From PFL42 sp963789825 (GTDB lineage: Bacteria > Chloroflexota > Anaerolineae > Anaerolineales > E44-bin32), in the NCBI GenBank assembly GCA_963789825.1, contig CAWBME010000006.1, forward strand, positions 558,001-622,000: DNA of 64,000 nt, given 5' to 3'. The notes under the pieces were generated by a model. That model was not told the origin of the DNA. It worked only from the letters and a program-made list of their open reading frames with translations, and ran no database searches. Both the position numbers and the translations under genes were made by a program. Positions 10,186-18,914 of this stretch are shown here, piece after piece; position 1 is the first letter of the stretch, and the number at the start of each line of letters is the position of its first letter.

Positions 10186-10671
10186 ATGATCTCGCCGGAA
10201 GTCCTGCGCCGCTACCCGTACTTCGCCGGGCTGCCCGAGGATGCCCTGAAGCAGGTGGCCATGCTCAGCGAGCAGCGGCCTTTCAAGGCCGGGGCGCGCC
10301 TGTTCGAGGAGAGCGCAGCCTTCAAGGCTGGCGCTCGCCTGTATGAGAAGGGCGAGGAGGCCAAGGAGTTGATGATCCTGGTCTCCGGTCAAGTCGATCT
10401 CGTCACCGAGCTCAGCGGCGGCAAGGAAGCCGTCGTCGCTTCGCTCGTGCCAGGCGACCTGATGGCGAAGTCGTCGATGATCGAGCCCTACCAGCTGACG
10501 GTCAGCGGCGTCGCCACGCGCGACGGCAGCCTGATCACCATCGACGCCGCAGGGCTGCGTGCCTTCTGCCGGGACAATCCCGAGGTCGGCTTTGCGGTGA
10601 TCACCCAGATCGCCCGCCTGCTGCTCGACAAGCTGCAGAGCACCCAGGTGCAGCTGGCCGCCAACCCCTAG
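10186..10671 (+). CDS. Stand-alone cyclic-nucleotide-binding-domain protein with an internal duplication
   Basis: 161 residues forming a single cNMP-binding beta-barrel (RYPYFAGLPEDALKQVAML, then ILVSGQVDLV and VPGDLMAKSSMI). There is no helix-turn-helix, so it is not itself a CRP/FNR repressor or activator, and its binding pocket lacks an obvious canonical RxA phosphate cassette. Residues 25-36 (PFKAGARLFEES) are repeated directly as AFKAGARLYEKG, encoded by a tandem duplication near 10280-10345. It is the last gene of the hydrogenase operon, directly after the protease, so a role in sensing or complex regulation is possible but unproven. Confidence 0.8.
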   Translation: MISPEVLRRYPYFAGLPEDALKQVAMLSEQRPFKAGARLFEESAAFKAGARLYEKGEEAKELMILVSGQVDLVTELSGGKEAVVASLVPGDLMAKSSMIEPYQLTVSGVATRDGSLITIDAAGLRAFCRDNPEVGFAVITQIARLLLDKLQSTQVQLAANP

Positions 10672-10703
10672 CGCGGTTTCCGTACTATTCGGGGTAAGTG
10701 GTC

Positions 10704-10739
10704 AACCCCGCCTGCCGTAACATCTCGGCGGGCGGGGTT
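10704..10739. terminator. Bidirectional hairpin between convergent genes
   Basis: AACCCCGCC-TG-CCG pairs with CGG-CG-GGCGGGGTT around TAACATCT. It lies 33 bases after the hydrogenase operon stop and 50 bases after the end of the convergent hydrolase gene, so it can end both transcripts. Confidence 0.7.
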
Positions 10740-10790
10740 ATGCTTCTTCCAAAGGCGCGCAATTGGGGAGCGGGGTCCCGATAGGGGCGC

Positions 10791-11728
10791 CTACTTCAAG
10801 TTCTGGTCGAGGAAGCTGATGACCTGCTCCTGGTACTCCGCCGGGTGGGTTGCGTGGATCTCGGCGTGCTGGCAGTCGCCGACGTACCAGGTTTTCGCCT
10901 GCGGCATCGCCTTGGCCAACGCTTCTCCCTGCGCCATCGGCACCATCTCGTCCTCGGTGCAGTGCATGATCAACACCGGCCGGGGGGCAACCGCCGGCAG
11001 CTCGTCGACAGGCCGGACGTCCTCGAGGTCGTAGCCATACAGAACGCGGTTCATCAGCAGGACACCGGGGACGAACCAGAGCGGCAGACCGCTCTCGTCG
11101 ACGAACTTCGCCTGGATCAACGGCTCAAGGTCCGCCAGAGTGCTGTCCAGGATGAGCGCGCCGATCGCCGGCTCTGCGGCGGCTGCACCGGTGGCGGAGG
11201 CGCCGCCCATGGAAGTCCCGAGCACAGCGATGCTTCCGGGCGCGAATCCCTGCTGCAGCAACCAGTCAACTGCGCCCAGCACGTCTCTGCGCTCCGTCAC
11301 CCCAAAGGTGTAGCGCTTCTCCCCTTCGCTCTCACCGTGACCTCGGAGGTCGAACAGCAGTACGGAGTACCCAGCCTGGTTGATGCGCTTCGGCCAGCTC
11401 GACGAAGGTGCCTACGCATCGCCGTTCGGCGATTTGCGTCCCGACCATGCACCAGCACAACCGCCTTGGAGGCGCCATCTCTCGGCAAGTACCACCCGGC
11501 CAAACCCAGTTCTTCACCGCGTGCGGTGAAGCTCACATCCTGGTAGGCAATCCCTGGTGGGCCGCTGGCAGGATTCTCCGGATCTTCTTCCACCAGGGTG
11601 ACGCTGTTGGCGGCGTAGGCTCCTATGCCCAGGTAGGCCACAACCAGGAGCAGCAGAATCCCCACTACGATCCACAGGGCAATCCGGCGACCCCTGTGGT
11701 GCCGTGCCTTCGGTGCGTCTGCACTCAT
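10791..11728 (-). CDS. Membrane-anchored alpha/beta hydrolase
   Basis: One N-terminal membrane helix (RIALWIVVGILLLLVVAYL, residues 15-33) then an extracytoplasmic alpha/beta-hydrolase domain: VVLVHGRDANR (oxyanion region), LFDLRGHGES, nucleophile elbow GTSMGG, late DEMVP and a C-terminal QHAEIH with the catalytic His. About 312 residues. ATG 11728 follows AGGAG. Two double-base sites (CGTA near 11416 and GCCG near 11395) split it. Substrate unknown; related to the acyl-esterase/dipeptidyl-peptidase-like group. Confidence 0.8.
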
Positions 11729-12294
11729 TTCGCTTCTCCTGCGACGGGAGCGTTGTGGGCAGCGTTGGCGGCTACGCGCACCGGCGTGACCCACCGGCGG
11801 GTCGACAGGAGGTTCCCCTCCGAGCCTCTTCATGCCCGTGCGATCACCAAGGGCACAGATGCGGGGAATTCGATGGTTGAGGGTGCAGCCGCGGGGGACT
11901 GTGCGGAGTGGCCCTGACCTCATGGCAGAGGCGATGCTCCCCCAGGTGGCTCGGCCCCGCTATGCACAGCCTACAGGAAGGGCCACTCGTGCGTCAACGA
12001 GGAAATGCAGGCGCTACCCCGCCCGTATGCAGCACACCCGCATCGGCTGCCCACAGCGGCCAACTGGCGCTCTCAAGCAGGCGGCAGCAGAGTGAACCGC
12101 TAGCCCCCCGCGCTCGTCTGACACTCGCCCCCGACGGACGTGAGCCTGGGGACTTGCATCGGACTCAAGGTTGCGCGAGCCTTCTTAGGCTAGGGGTGCA
12201 GGATTCCGTGCCGGCGGGGAAGTGGCAATGAACAACCGCCTCCGGCTCGAATTTCGCCTCCCTGGCATCGAACATAGACGACGCGGAGGATGAT
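11729..12294. other. Gene-free stretch between divergent genes
   Basis: 566 bases between the hydrolase (minus) and the dehydrogenase (plus). Open frames here are short, overlap in all directions and match no family I know. It must carry both promoters, but no clear -35/-10 pair stands out. A GGAGG at 12285-12289 serves the next gene. Confidence 0.5.
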
Positions 12295-13200
12295 ATGCCC
12301 GACAAACCGCTCCAGGTAGGTTTCATCGGGATCGGCGCCATGGGCGCGCCAATGTGCGACAACCTGCTTGAGGGCCGGCTTCCCGCTTACGGTGTTTGAC
12401 CGGCTGGAGGAGCGGACGGCGCCGTTCGCCGCCCGCGGGGTCGCCGTCGTCGCCAGTTGCGCCGAGGTCGCCCAGGCGTCGGAGGTCGTGATCACGATGA
12501 TCGGCCAGGTCGCGGAGGAGCTTGAGGCCGTGCTCGGGCCGTCGGGCGTGCTCGAGGGCGCCCATCCCGGACTGATCGTGATCGAACTCGAGCACGGTCG
12601 GCATCGCTGCCTCGCGACAGATGGCGGCGGCGGCGCAGGAGAAGGGCGTCGCCTTCCTGGACGCCACCGTCTCGGGGTCGACCGGACCGGCGCGCGAGGG
12701 CAAGCTGGCGTTCATGGTCGGCGGGGACCGCGCCGCGCTCGATGCCGTGCAGGCCGATCCTGCTGGCGATGGGCGAGAAGGTCCATCACGTCGGGCCGAG
12801 CGGCGCGGGCAGCGCCATGAAGGTGATCGTCAACCTGATGATCGGCATGACGGTGCTGACGATCGCCGAGACGCTCACGCTCGGCCGCCAGGCGGGGCTG
12901 GATCCGCGCCAGATGCTCGCAATCCTGAGCGAGACCGCCGTCAGCTCTCCTCACCTCAAGAACAAGGGCAGGATGATGATCGAGCGCGACTTCCAGCCGG
13001 CATTTGCCCTGAAGTACATGCAGAAGGACTTCGACCTGATCCTGCAGGCGGCGCACGACTTGAGGACGCCGCTCTTCGCCAGCGCCATTGCCCATCAGGT
13101 GTACACCGCCGCCAACGTCGCCGGCTATGGGGACCTTGACTACGCTGCGGTCGTGCGATTCTTGGAGGACGCCGCGGCGATGGATCTCGAGCGCCCCTGA
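12295..13200 (+). CDS. NAD(P)-dependent beta-hydroxyacid dehydrogenase (3-hydroxyisobutyrate/glyoxylate reductase family)
   Basis: Rossmann opening VGFIGIGAMGAPMCDNLL; substrate loop DATVSGSTGPAREGKL; catalytic lysine segment GSAMKVIVNLMIG. About 300 residues, normal length. ATG 12295 follows GGAGG. Three double-base sites (CTTG 12367-12370, CTCG near 12588, GTGC near 12748) restore one frame. The exact substrate (3-hydroxyisobutyrate, tartronate semialdehyde, succinic semialdehyde) cannot be told from sequence. It stands alone between a gene-free stretch and a repeat array. Confidence 0.88.
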
Positions 13201-13254
13201 AGCTGGTCCCTCGACACCCCTCGACCCTCGAAATCCGACCACGGTTCACGATCC

Positions 13255-13805
13255 CTCGGCGTAGCGCCGCCTCGGATGACGTGACCCGGAGCAGGGTGTC
13301 ATCCCGAGCGCAGCGAGGGATCTGCTTGTTCCCGCCGGGCTGCCCCATGACTCACCCCAAGCAGATCCCTCGGCGAAAGGGCCGCCTCGGGATGACATGG
13401 CCGGACGAGGGTGTCATCCCGAGCGCAGCGAGGGATCTGCTTGTCCCCGCCGGGCTCCCTCTCGACTCACCCTAAGCAGATCCCTCGGCGATAAGGCCGC
13501 CTCGGGATGACACAGCAACGGGGATGACACGGCCTGTCATCCCGAGCGCAGCGAGGGATCTGCTTGTTCCGCCGGGCTACCTCGTGACTCACCCAAAGCA
13601 GATCCCTCGGCGTAAGGGCCGCCTCGGGATGACATGGCCAGTACGAGGGCTGTCATCCCGAGCGCAGCGAGGGATCTGCTTGTCTCCGCCGGGCTACCTC
13701 ACGACTCACCCCAAGCAGATCCCTCGGCGAAAGGGCCGCCTCGTGCAGATGACATGCCCAGACAGGGCTGTCATCCCGAGCGCAGCGAGGGATCTACCTT
13801 GTTCC
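13255..13805. repeat. Array of five 115-123-base dyad repeats
   Basis: Five direct copies of GTCATCCCGAGCGCAGCGAG followed by GGATCTGCTTGT start at 13298, 13413, 13536, 13652 and 13770. Each is followed about 60 bases later by the inverse arm GCAGATCCCTCGGCG-AAGG-GCCGCCTCGGGATGAC, so every unit can fold into a long imperfect hairpin. A lone inverse arm (13255-13280) precedes the first copy. This is the look of a mobile intergenic repeat (MITE/ERIC-like) that has multiplied in tandem. No gene is present in 13201-13948. Confidence 0.9.
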
Positions 13806-13948
13806 GCCGGGCCGGCCTTGCTGGCCAACAGCCGAGGCCATAGGTCACCAGGAACACCATACAGCCCTCCATTGACCGGCTCCGACCCCTCGACTAGCCT
13901 CGGGAGGATGGCGGGGCCGGGTGATGGCCCTCCTGCCCGGGAGCGAGC

Positions 13949-15502
13949 ATGACCGAGGAAGATCCCCGAATCGAAGCCTTGCGCCAGATGCGGCTCAAAG
14001 CCCGCCAAGGCGGCGGCGAGGCGCGCATCGCCACCCAGCACGCCAAGGGCAAGCTGACCGCCCGCGAGCGGCTGGAGGCCCTGCTCGACCCGGGCACCTT
14101 CAACGAGCTCGAGCCCTTCATCACCCACCAAGGCGACGAGCTGGGACTGGCCAAGGAACGCTTTCTGGGCGATGGCGTGCTGACCGGATACGGCCAAATC
14201 GACGGGCGCACGGTCTATGTCTATGCGCAGGATTTCACGATCTACGGCGGCACGCTCAGCGAAATGCAGTCGCGCAAGATCTGCCGGGTGATGGATCTGG
14301 CGTTGCGCAACGGCGTGCCCATCCTCGGATTGTTCGACTCCGGCGGTGCCCGCATCCAGGAAGGCGTGCGCAGCCTGGGCGGCTACGCCGAGATCTTCCG
14401 CCGCAACGCTCAGTACTCGGGCGTGATCCCCCAGATCAGCCTCATGCTCGGCCCATGTGCCGGCGGCGCCGCCTACTCCCCCGCCCTCACCGACCTCATC
14501 ATCATGGTGGAGGAGCGCTCCTTCATGTTCCTCACCGGGCCAGAGGTGATCAAGGCCGTCACCGGCGAGGTCATTGACCCGGAGCGCCTGGGCGGCTCCA
14601 GCGTGCATACCGGCATCAGCGGCACGGCCCACCTTGCGGCCGCCAGCGAACGCGAAGCTTTCGCGCTTTGCCGCAGGGTGCTCTCGTTCCTCCCGTCCAA
14701 CAACGTCGAGAACCCGCCCTTCGTCCCCACCGGCGACGACCCGGCGCGCGCCGATGCTGAACTCAACCACATCGTCCCCCTCGACCCGGCTACTCCCTAC
14801 TCCATGCACGCCGTGATCGAGCACATCGTCGACCGCAACACCTTCCTCGAGATCCAGGCCGCCTGGGCACGCAACGCCATCATCGGCCTGGCGCGCCTCG
14901 GCGGCCACAGCGTCGGCATCGTCGCTCAGGAACCGATGGAGATGGCGGGCGTGATCGACATCGACGCCTCCGACAAGATCACCCGCTTCGTGCGCCTGTG
15001 CGACTGCTTCAACATCCCGCTGGTCACATTCGTCGACAGCCCGGGCTTCCTTCCCGGCGTCGACCAGGAACATCGCGGCATCATCCGACACGGCGCCAAG
15101 GTGCTGTACGCCTACTCGGAGGCCACCGTCCCCAAGATCAGCGTGATCACGCACAAGGCCTACGGCGGAGCCTACGTGGTGATGAGCAGCAAGTACTTAG
15201 GGACCGATGTCAACTACGCTTGGCCGAGCGCCGAGATTGCTGTGCTCGGGGCGGAAGGCGCGGCCAATATCCTGTTCCGGCGTCAGATCGAGGCTGCCGA
15301 GGACCCGGCCGCCGAGCGTAAGCGTTTGGCGGAGGACTACCGCCAGCGGTTCAACAATCCCTATCACGCCGCCAGCACCGGCTACGTCGACGACATCATC
15401 GAGCCGGTCGAGACACGGCTGAAGATCATCACCTCACTCGCCGCCCTGCGCGACAAGATCTCCCCCGCCCCGCCGCGCAAGCACGGCAACATCCCGGTAT
15501 GA
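13949..15502 (+). CDS. mmdA: Methylmalonyl-/propionyl-CoA (de)carboxylase carboxyltransferase subunit
   Basis: Crotonase-fold carboxyltransferase that moves the carboxyl group between an acyl-CoA and biotin. Seen: GKLTARERLEALLDPGTF near residue 35, FDSGGARIQEGVRSLGGYAE, GPCAGGAAYSPALTD, GGSSVHTGISG, VDSPGFLPGVDQEH and KAYGGAYVVMSSK. 517 residues, normal. It is followed at once by small gamma/delta-like, biotin-carrier and membrane beta genes, which marks a sodium-pumping decarboxylase rather than an ATP-dependent carboxylase; no biotin carboxylase gene is adjacent. Substrate (methylmalonyl-, glutaconyl- or malonyl-CoA) is inferred from the closest family. The gene has no double-base sites. 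Confidence 0.9.
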   Translation: MTEEDPRIEALRQMRLKARQGGGEARIATQHAKGKLTARERLEALLDPGTFNELEPFITHQGDELGLAKERFLGDGVLTGYGQIDGRTVYVYAQDFTIYGGTLSEMQSRKICRVMDLALRNGVPILGLFDSGGARIQEGVRSLGGYAEIFRRNAQYSGVIPQISLMLGPCAGGAAYSPALTDLIIMVEERSFMFLTGPEVIKAVTGEVIDPERLGGSSVHTGISGTAHLAAASEREAFALCRRVLSFLPSNNVENPPFVPTGDDPARADAELNHIVPLDPATPYSMHAVIEHIVDRNTFLEIQAAWARNAIIGLARLGGHSVGIVAQEPMEMAGVIDIDASDKITRFVRLCDCFNIPLVTFVDSPGFLPGVDQEHRGIIRHGAKVLYAYSEATVPKISVITHKAYGGAYVVMSSKYLGTDVNYAWPSAEIAVLGAEGAANILFRRQIEAAEDPAAERKRLAEDYRQRFNNPYHAASTGYVDDIIEPVETRLKIITSLAALRDKISPAPPRKHGNIPV

Positions 15503-15512
15503 GAGCCACAGC

Positions 15513-15836
15513 GTGACAAACCCGGACTTCACCCAGGCCCTCGAGGTCGCGCTGCTGGGACTGCTTCTTGTCCCGGTCATCATGGCCGTGTTCTGGGGCG
15601 GCATGGCGCTGCTCACGCGTCTGACCACCCGCCCCGAGCCCAAGGCGAAGGACGCCGTGGACTTGGAGGTCGAGGCCTTCCTGGAGCAGGTCGCCATCGC
15701 CGGTGCGGCGAGCGCCGTCCAGCTCGACGCCTCGCCCCGCCCCACCTTCCCGCTGCCTCCCACGGCGATGGTCAGCGCTTGGCAGGCGGTGATGCGCGCC
15801 GAGCAGCTGCGGCGCAAGGAGCCGCGGCGGCGATGA
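15513..15836 (+). CDS. Small membrane subunit of the Na+ decarboxylase (OadG/MmdD-like)
   Basis: 107 residues with one N-terminal membrane helix (VALLGLLLVPVIMAVFWGGMAL), then a cytoplasmic tail rich in Pro and Arg. The start is GTG, 10 bases after mmdA. Size, single helix and position match the OadG/MmdD subunit that tethers the carboxyltransferase to the membrane pump; sequence similarity alone is weak. Its stop overlaps the next gene's ATG. Confidence 0.7.
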   Translation: MTNPDFTQALEVALLGLLLVPVIMAVFWGGMALLTRLTTRPEPKAKDAVDLEVEAFLEQVAIAGAASAVQLDASPRPTFPLPPTAMVSAWQAVMRAEQLRRKEPRRR

Positions 15837-16261
15837 TCCTGCGTATCCGCGCCGGGGATCAGTGGTACGAGGTCGAGGTCGAGGATCTCAAACAGCGGCC
15901 GCTTCGGGTGCATGTCGCCGGGCGGATCTTCGAGGTCTGGCCCGAAGAGTCGGCCGTGCAGCCGAACACACCCGCCGAACCTCCCGCAGCGGTTCGCCTG
16001 AGCGCGCCCGTGCCCGTTCGGGCGACGCAGCCGGCATCGGCAGCGCCGGGGGAGGTGTGTGCGCCGATCCCGGGGGTCGTGGTGTCTGTCGAAGTCGTTC
16101 CAGGCGCCAGCGTTGCAGCCGGACAGGTGCTGTGCGTGCTCGAAGCAATGAAGATGCGCAACCCAATTCGGGCCGCACTGGCCGCCAGCGTGCGCGCCGT
16201 GCATGTGCAGCCGGAGCAGGTCGTCAGCCATGGTCAGCTGCTCATCGAACTCGATGTCTGA
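15833..16261 (+). CDS. Biotin carboxyl carrier subunit
   Basis: 142 residues. A beta-rich start (MILRIRAGDQWYEVEVEDL), a Pro/Ala linker (about residues 45-72) and a C-terminal biotinyl domain with APIPGVVVSVEV and the biotin attachment site VLEAMKMRN (Lys of MKM). It carries CO2 from MmdA to the membrane subunit. The ATG overlaps the previous stop; 3 bases separate it from the beta subunit. Confidence 0.92.
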   Translation: MILRIRAGDQWYEVEVEDLKQRPLRVHVAGRIFEVWPEESAVQPNTPAEPPAAVRLSAPVPVRATQPASAAPGEVCAPIPGVVVSVEVVPGASVAAGQVLCVLEAMKMRNPIRAALAASVRAVHVQPEQVVSHGQLLIELDV

Positions 16262-16264
16262 TCT

Positions 16265-17411
16265 GTGCGCCTCCTCGGAATGCCCGAAGCCGAGGCCGGC
16301 GTGATCGCAGGGTTTCCGGGACTCACCCTCCCTACCCCCGGCCAATGGATCATGCTGGCGGTCGGGCTGACGCTGCTGGCCCTGGCGATCCTCAAGAACT
16401 ACGAGCCGTCGCTGCTCCTGCCGATCGGGTTTGGCTGCGTGCTGGCCAACCTTCCCCTGACAGGGATCACCGATCCAGAGGGCATTCTCGGCACGCTCTA
16501 CGCTTCCGGCGTTCTCACCGAGCTCTTCCCGCTGCTGATCTTCATTGGCATCGGAGCGATGATCGACTTTACTCCGCTGTTGGCAATGCCCAGCATGGCA
16601 CTGCTGGGGGCGGCCGGGCAGTTCGGAATCTTCCTTACGTTATTGCTGGCGGCGGCGCTGGGATTCAGCCTGGAAGAATCGGCCGCGATCGGCGTGATCG
16701 GCGCCATCGACGGCCCGACCTCGATCTTCGTCGCCAGCCGGCTGGCGCCTGAGCTGCTCTCCCCCATCGCCGTGGCGGCCTACTCTTACATGGCGCTGGT
16801 GCCGGTGATCCAGCCGCCACTGATGCGCCTGCTGACCACGCGCTCTGAGCGCCGCATCCCAGATGACCTACGCCCCGCGCCCGGTATCGCGCTTGGCGCG
16901 TATCCTGTTCCCGCTGCTGGCGACGATCGTGGCCGGACTGCTCGTTCCCAGCAGCCTGCCGTTGATCGGGATGCTGATGCTGGGCAACCTGATGCGCGAA
17001 AGCGGCGTGGTCGACCGGCTGGCCAAGTCGGCCCAAAACGAGATGCTCAACATCGTCACGCTCTTTCTCGGGCTGGCGATCGGCGGAAGCATGCGCGCCG
17101 ATGCGTTCTTGCAGCGCCAGACGCTGCTCGTGCTGGCGCTGGGCCTGCTGGCCTTCGCTTTCGACACCGTCGCCGGTCTGCTCGGCGGCAAGCTGCTGTG
17201 CGCGCTGAGTGGGCGGCGCCTCAATCCGCTGATCGGAGCCGCCGGCATCAGCGCCTTCCCGATGGCCGGACGCCTGGCAGCACAGATGGCCCAGGATGAG
17301 GACTACCAGAACTTCCTGCTGATGCATGCCATGGGCGCCAACACCGCCGGGCAGCTGGGCAGCGTCCTGGCGGCTGGCCTGTTGATGGGCCTGGTAGCCG
17401 TCCTCGCCTGA
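16265..17411 (+). CDS. Na+-translocating decarboxylase beta subunit
   Basis: Integral membrane pump that decarboxylates carboxybiotin and exports Na+. About 381 residues, nine or more predicted helices; motifs GIGAMIDFTPLLAMP, GAIDGPTSIFVASRLAP, PVIQPPLMRLLTT, MLGNLMRESGVVDRL and GAAGISAFPMAGRLAAQM match OadB/MmdB/GcdB, including the Asp and Asn-Ser/Pro segments involved in Na+ binding. Start GTG 16265. A double-base site CCAG (16859-16862) interrupts the raw frame in RRIP-MTYAPRPVSRL, between the two halves. Confidence 0.93.
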
Positions 17412-17744
17412 TCCGTCCTTCCGACCCGGCGCACCGATGTCCGGACCTCGGGCACCCTTCCGATCGGCCGATAGCTCGGTCCTGGCCGCAGAACCGGTCG
17501 TACGCCATCGCATCGGTTCTGCCCCTCGTGGGCCCCGCCACTCGAGCCCCAGAGCGCCCCGCCGGGCTGCCAGGCCCGCCCCGGGCCACGCGGGCTCCCT
17601 GCCGCCGGACCCTGCCCAATGGCCTTGGAGGCGAATTCCCCTGAAAGATCCCCCGGTGGGCCGCGTCTCTTTAATCGGACACGTGTTATCCTATTTGATG
17701 CGCCGGCGCAGGTCAGACGCCGTTCGCATCACGAGGAGGCAGAC

Positions 17745-18174
17745 ATGGACTTCGCATCGATCAACTGGCTGGGGGTCATCGCCTGTGTCGTGGTCAGCAT
17801 GGTCAGCGGATCGCTGTGGTACAACCCCCGGACCTTCTTTCCGGCCTGGTGGAAGGGGATCGGCAAGCAGGAAGGCCAGGTCCCTGGAATGGCCGGCTCG
17901 ATGGGCATGACCTGGGCGCCTGACCATTCTGGCTTCTCTCGTCCAGGCCGTGTTCATGGCACTCATGGTCACCGCCCTTGGTGGCCTCATGGGCGGCCCG
18001 AGTATGACCACGGGGGCGCTCACCGGCTTCCTCATCTGGCTCGGCTTCGTTGCCCCCACGTATCTTGTCAACAAGTTGTTTGCAGGGCATGGGCTCAAGG
18101 TCTGGGCGATCGAGGTCGGCAACCACCTGGTCAACTTCGTCCTGTTCGGGGCGATCCTCGGCGCCTGGCAGTAG
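17745..18174 (+). CDS. DUF1761 membrane protein
   Basis: About 142 residues, four predicted helices. SINWLGVIACVVVSMVSGSL, WYNPRTFFPAWWKGIG, and the C-terminal GFVAPTYLVNKLFAGHG and VNFVLFGAILGAWQ fit the DUF1761 family, whose role is unknown. ATG 17745 follows GAGGAGG. One double-base site (CCTG near 17920) splits it. The 333 bases between mmdB and this gene show nothing recognisable. Confidence 0.82.
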
Positions 18175-18538
18175 CCGAGAGGTTCATGCCGGAGCCTGTG
18201 TGACGCGATTGATGTCGATTCGGGTGGACATCGCTTGGGAAGGGTTGCGCGCACAAAGCACTCGCTCTCGGCAGCCTCTCGCCCGGGAGGCGAGAATAAG
18301 AACGCCGAAGGCCCGGGCATCCAAGAGCGAAGTCAGGAAGCCGCTCCGATCCTGAATGGGCACCTTGGGTTCCATGGGTGCATCGAAGTCCGGCAACCGG
18401 ATGGCCCCCCTGAGGCACTTGACCACCAGCACTGGCGGCCCGGCTACCTGTGGCGGCCAGTCCCAGTCTGAGGATCAACTCGCGCGAATCGGAGTTGGGC
18501 TGCATCATGCAGCACCCATACCGGAGGCAACGAGAACC
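18175..18538. other. Intergenic stretch without a recognised gene
   Basis: 364 bases between the DUF1761 and VOC genes. Open frames are short and match nothing known. A partial inverted repeat (CTCTCGCCCGGGAGGCGAGA near 18275-18294) could act as a terminator for the DUF1761 gene. Confidence 0.4.
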
Positions 18539-18885
18539 ATGAGAATTCAGTATCTTGAGATAGTGACGAAGGAAGTAGACGCGGTGTGTGCCACATACGC
18601 CTCTGCCCACAGAGCGCAATTCGGCGAACCTGACGCTGGGCTCGGCAACGCCGCGAACTGCCACACTGGCGGGCGGTGGGCTCGTGGGGGTGCGTGCACC
18701 CTTGCGAGAGACTGAGGAGCCGGTGGTGCGGCCCTATTGGCTGGTGGACGATATCGCTGCGGCCGTCGCCGCAGTGGTTCAAGCCGGCGGCGAGGTCGCC
18801 CACCCGCCGATGGAAATCCCCGGCCACGGAACATTCGCCATCTACCTCCAAGGCGGTAATCGATCACGGCCTCTGGCAGTTGTAG
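18539..18885 (+). CDS. VOC (glyoxalase-fold) protein
   Basis: About 115 residues, one vicinal-oxygen-chelate unit: MRIQYLEIVTKEVDAVC at the start, PYWLVDDIAAAVAAVVQAGG in the middle and MEIPGHGTFAIYLQGG near the end. The pattern matches small glyoxalase-like proteins of unknown substrate. Two double-base sites (GCCG near 18650, GGTA 18855-18858) restore a single frame ending in GLWQL at 18885. It lies next to the left end of the IS element. Confidence 0.8.
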
Positions 18886-18914
18886 CCGACTGCCAGCCCG
18901 TGCAGTGAGCAGTT

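Noticed and set aside
13255..13805. CRISPR array
   Set aside because: Repeat units are 115-123 bases with long inverted arms; there are no short repeats with unique 30-40-base spacers and no cas genes nearby.
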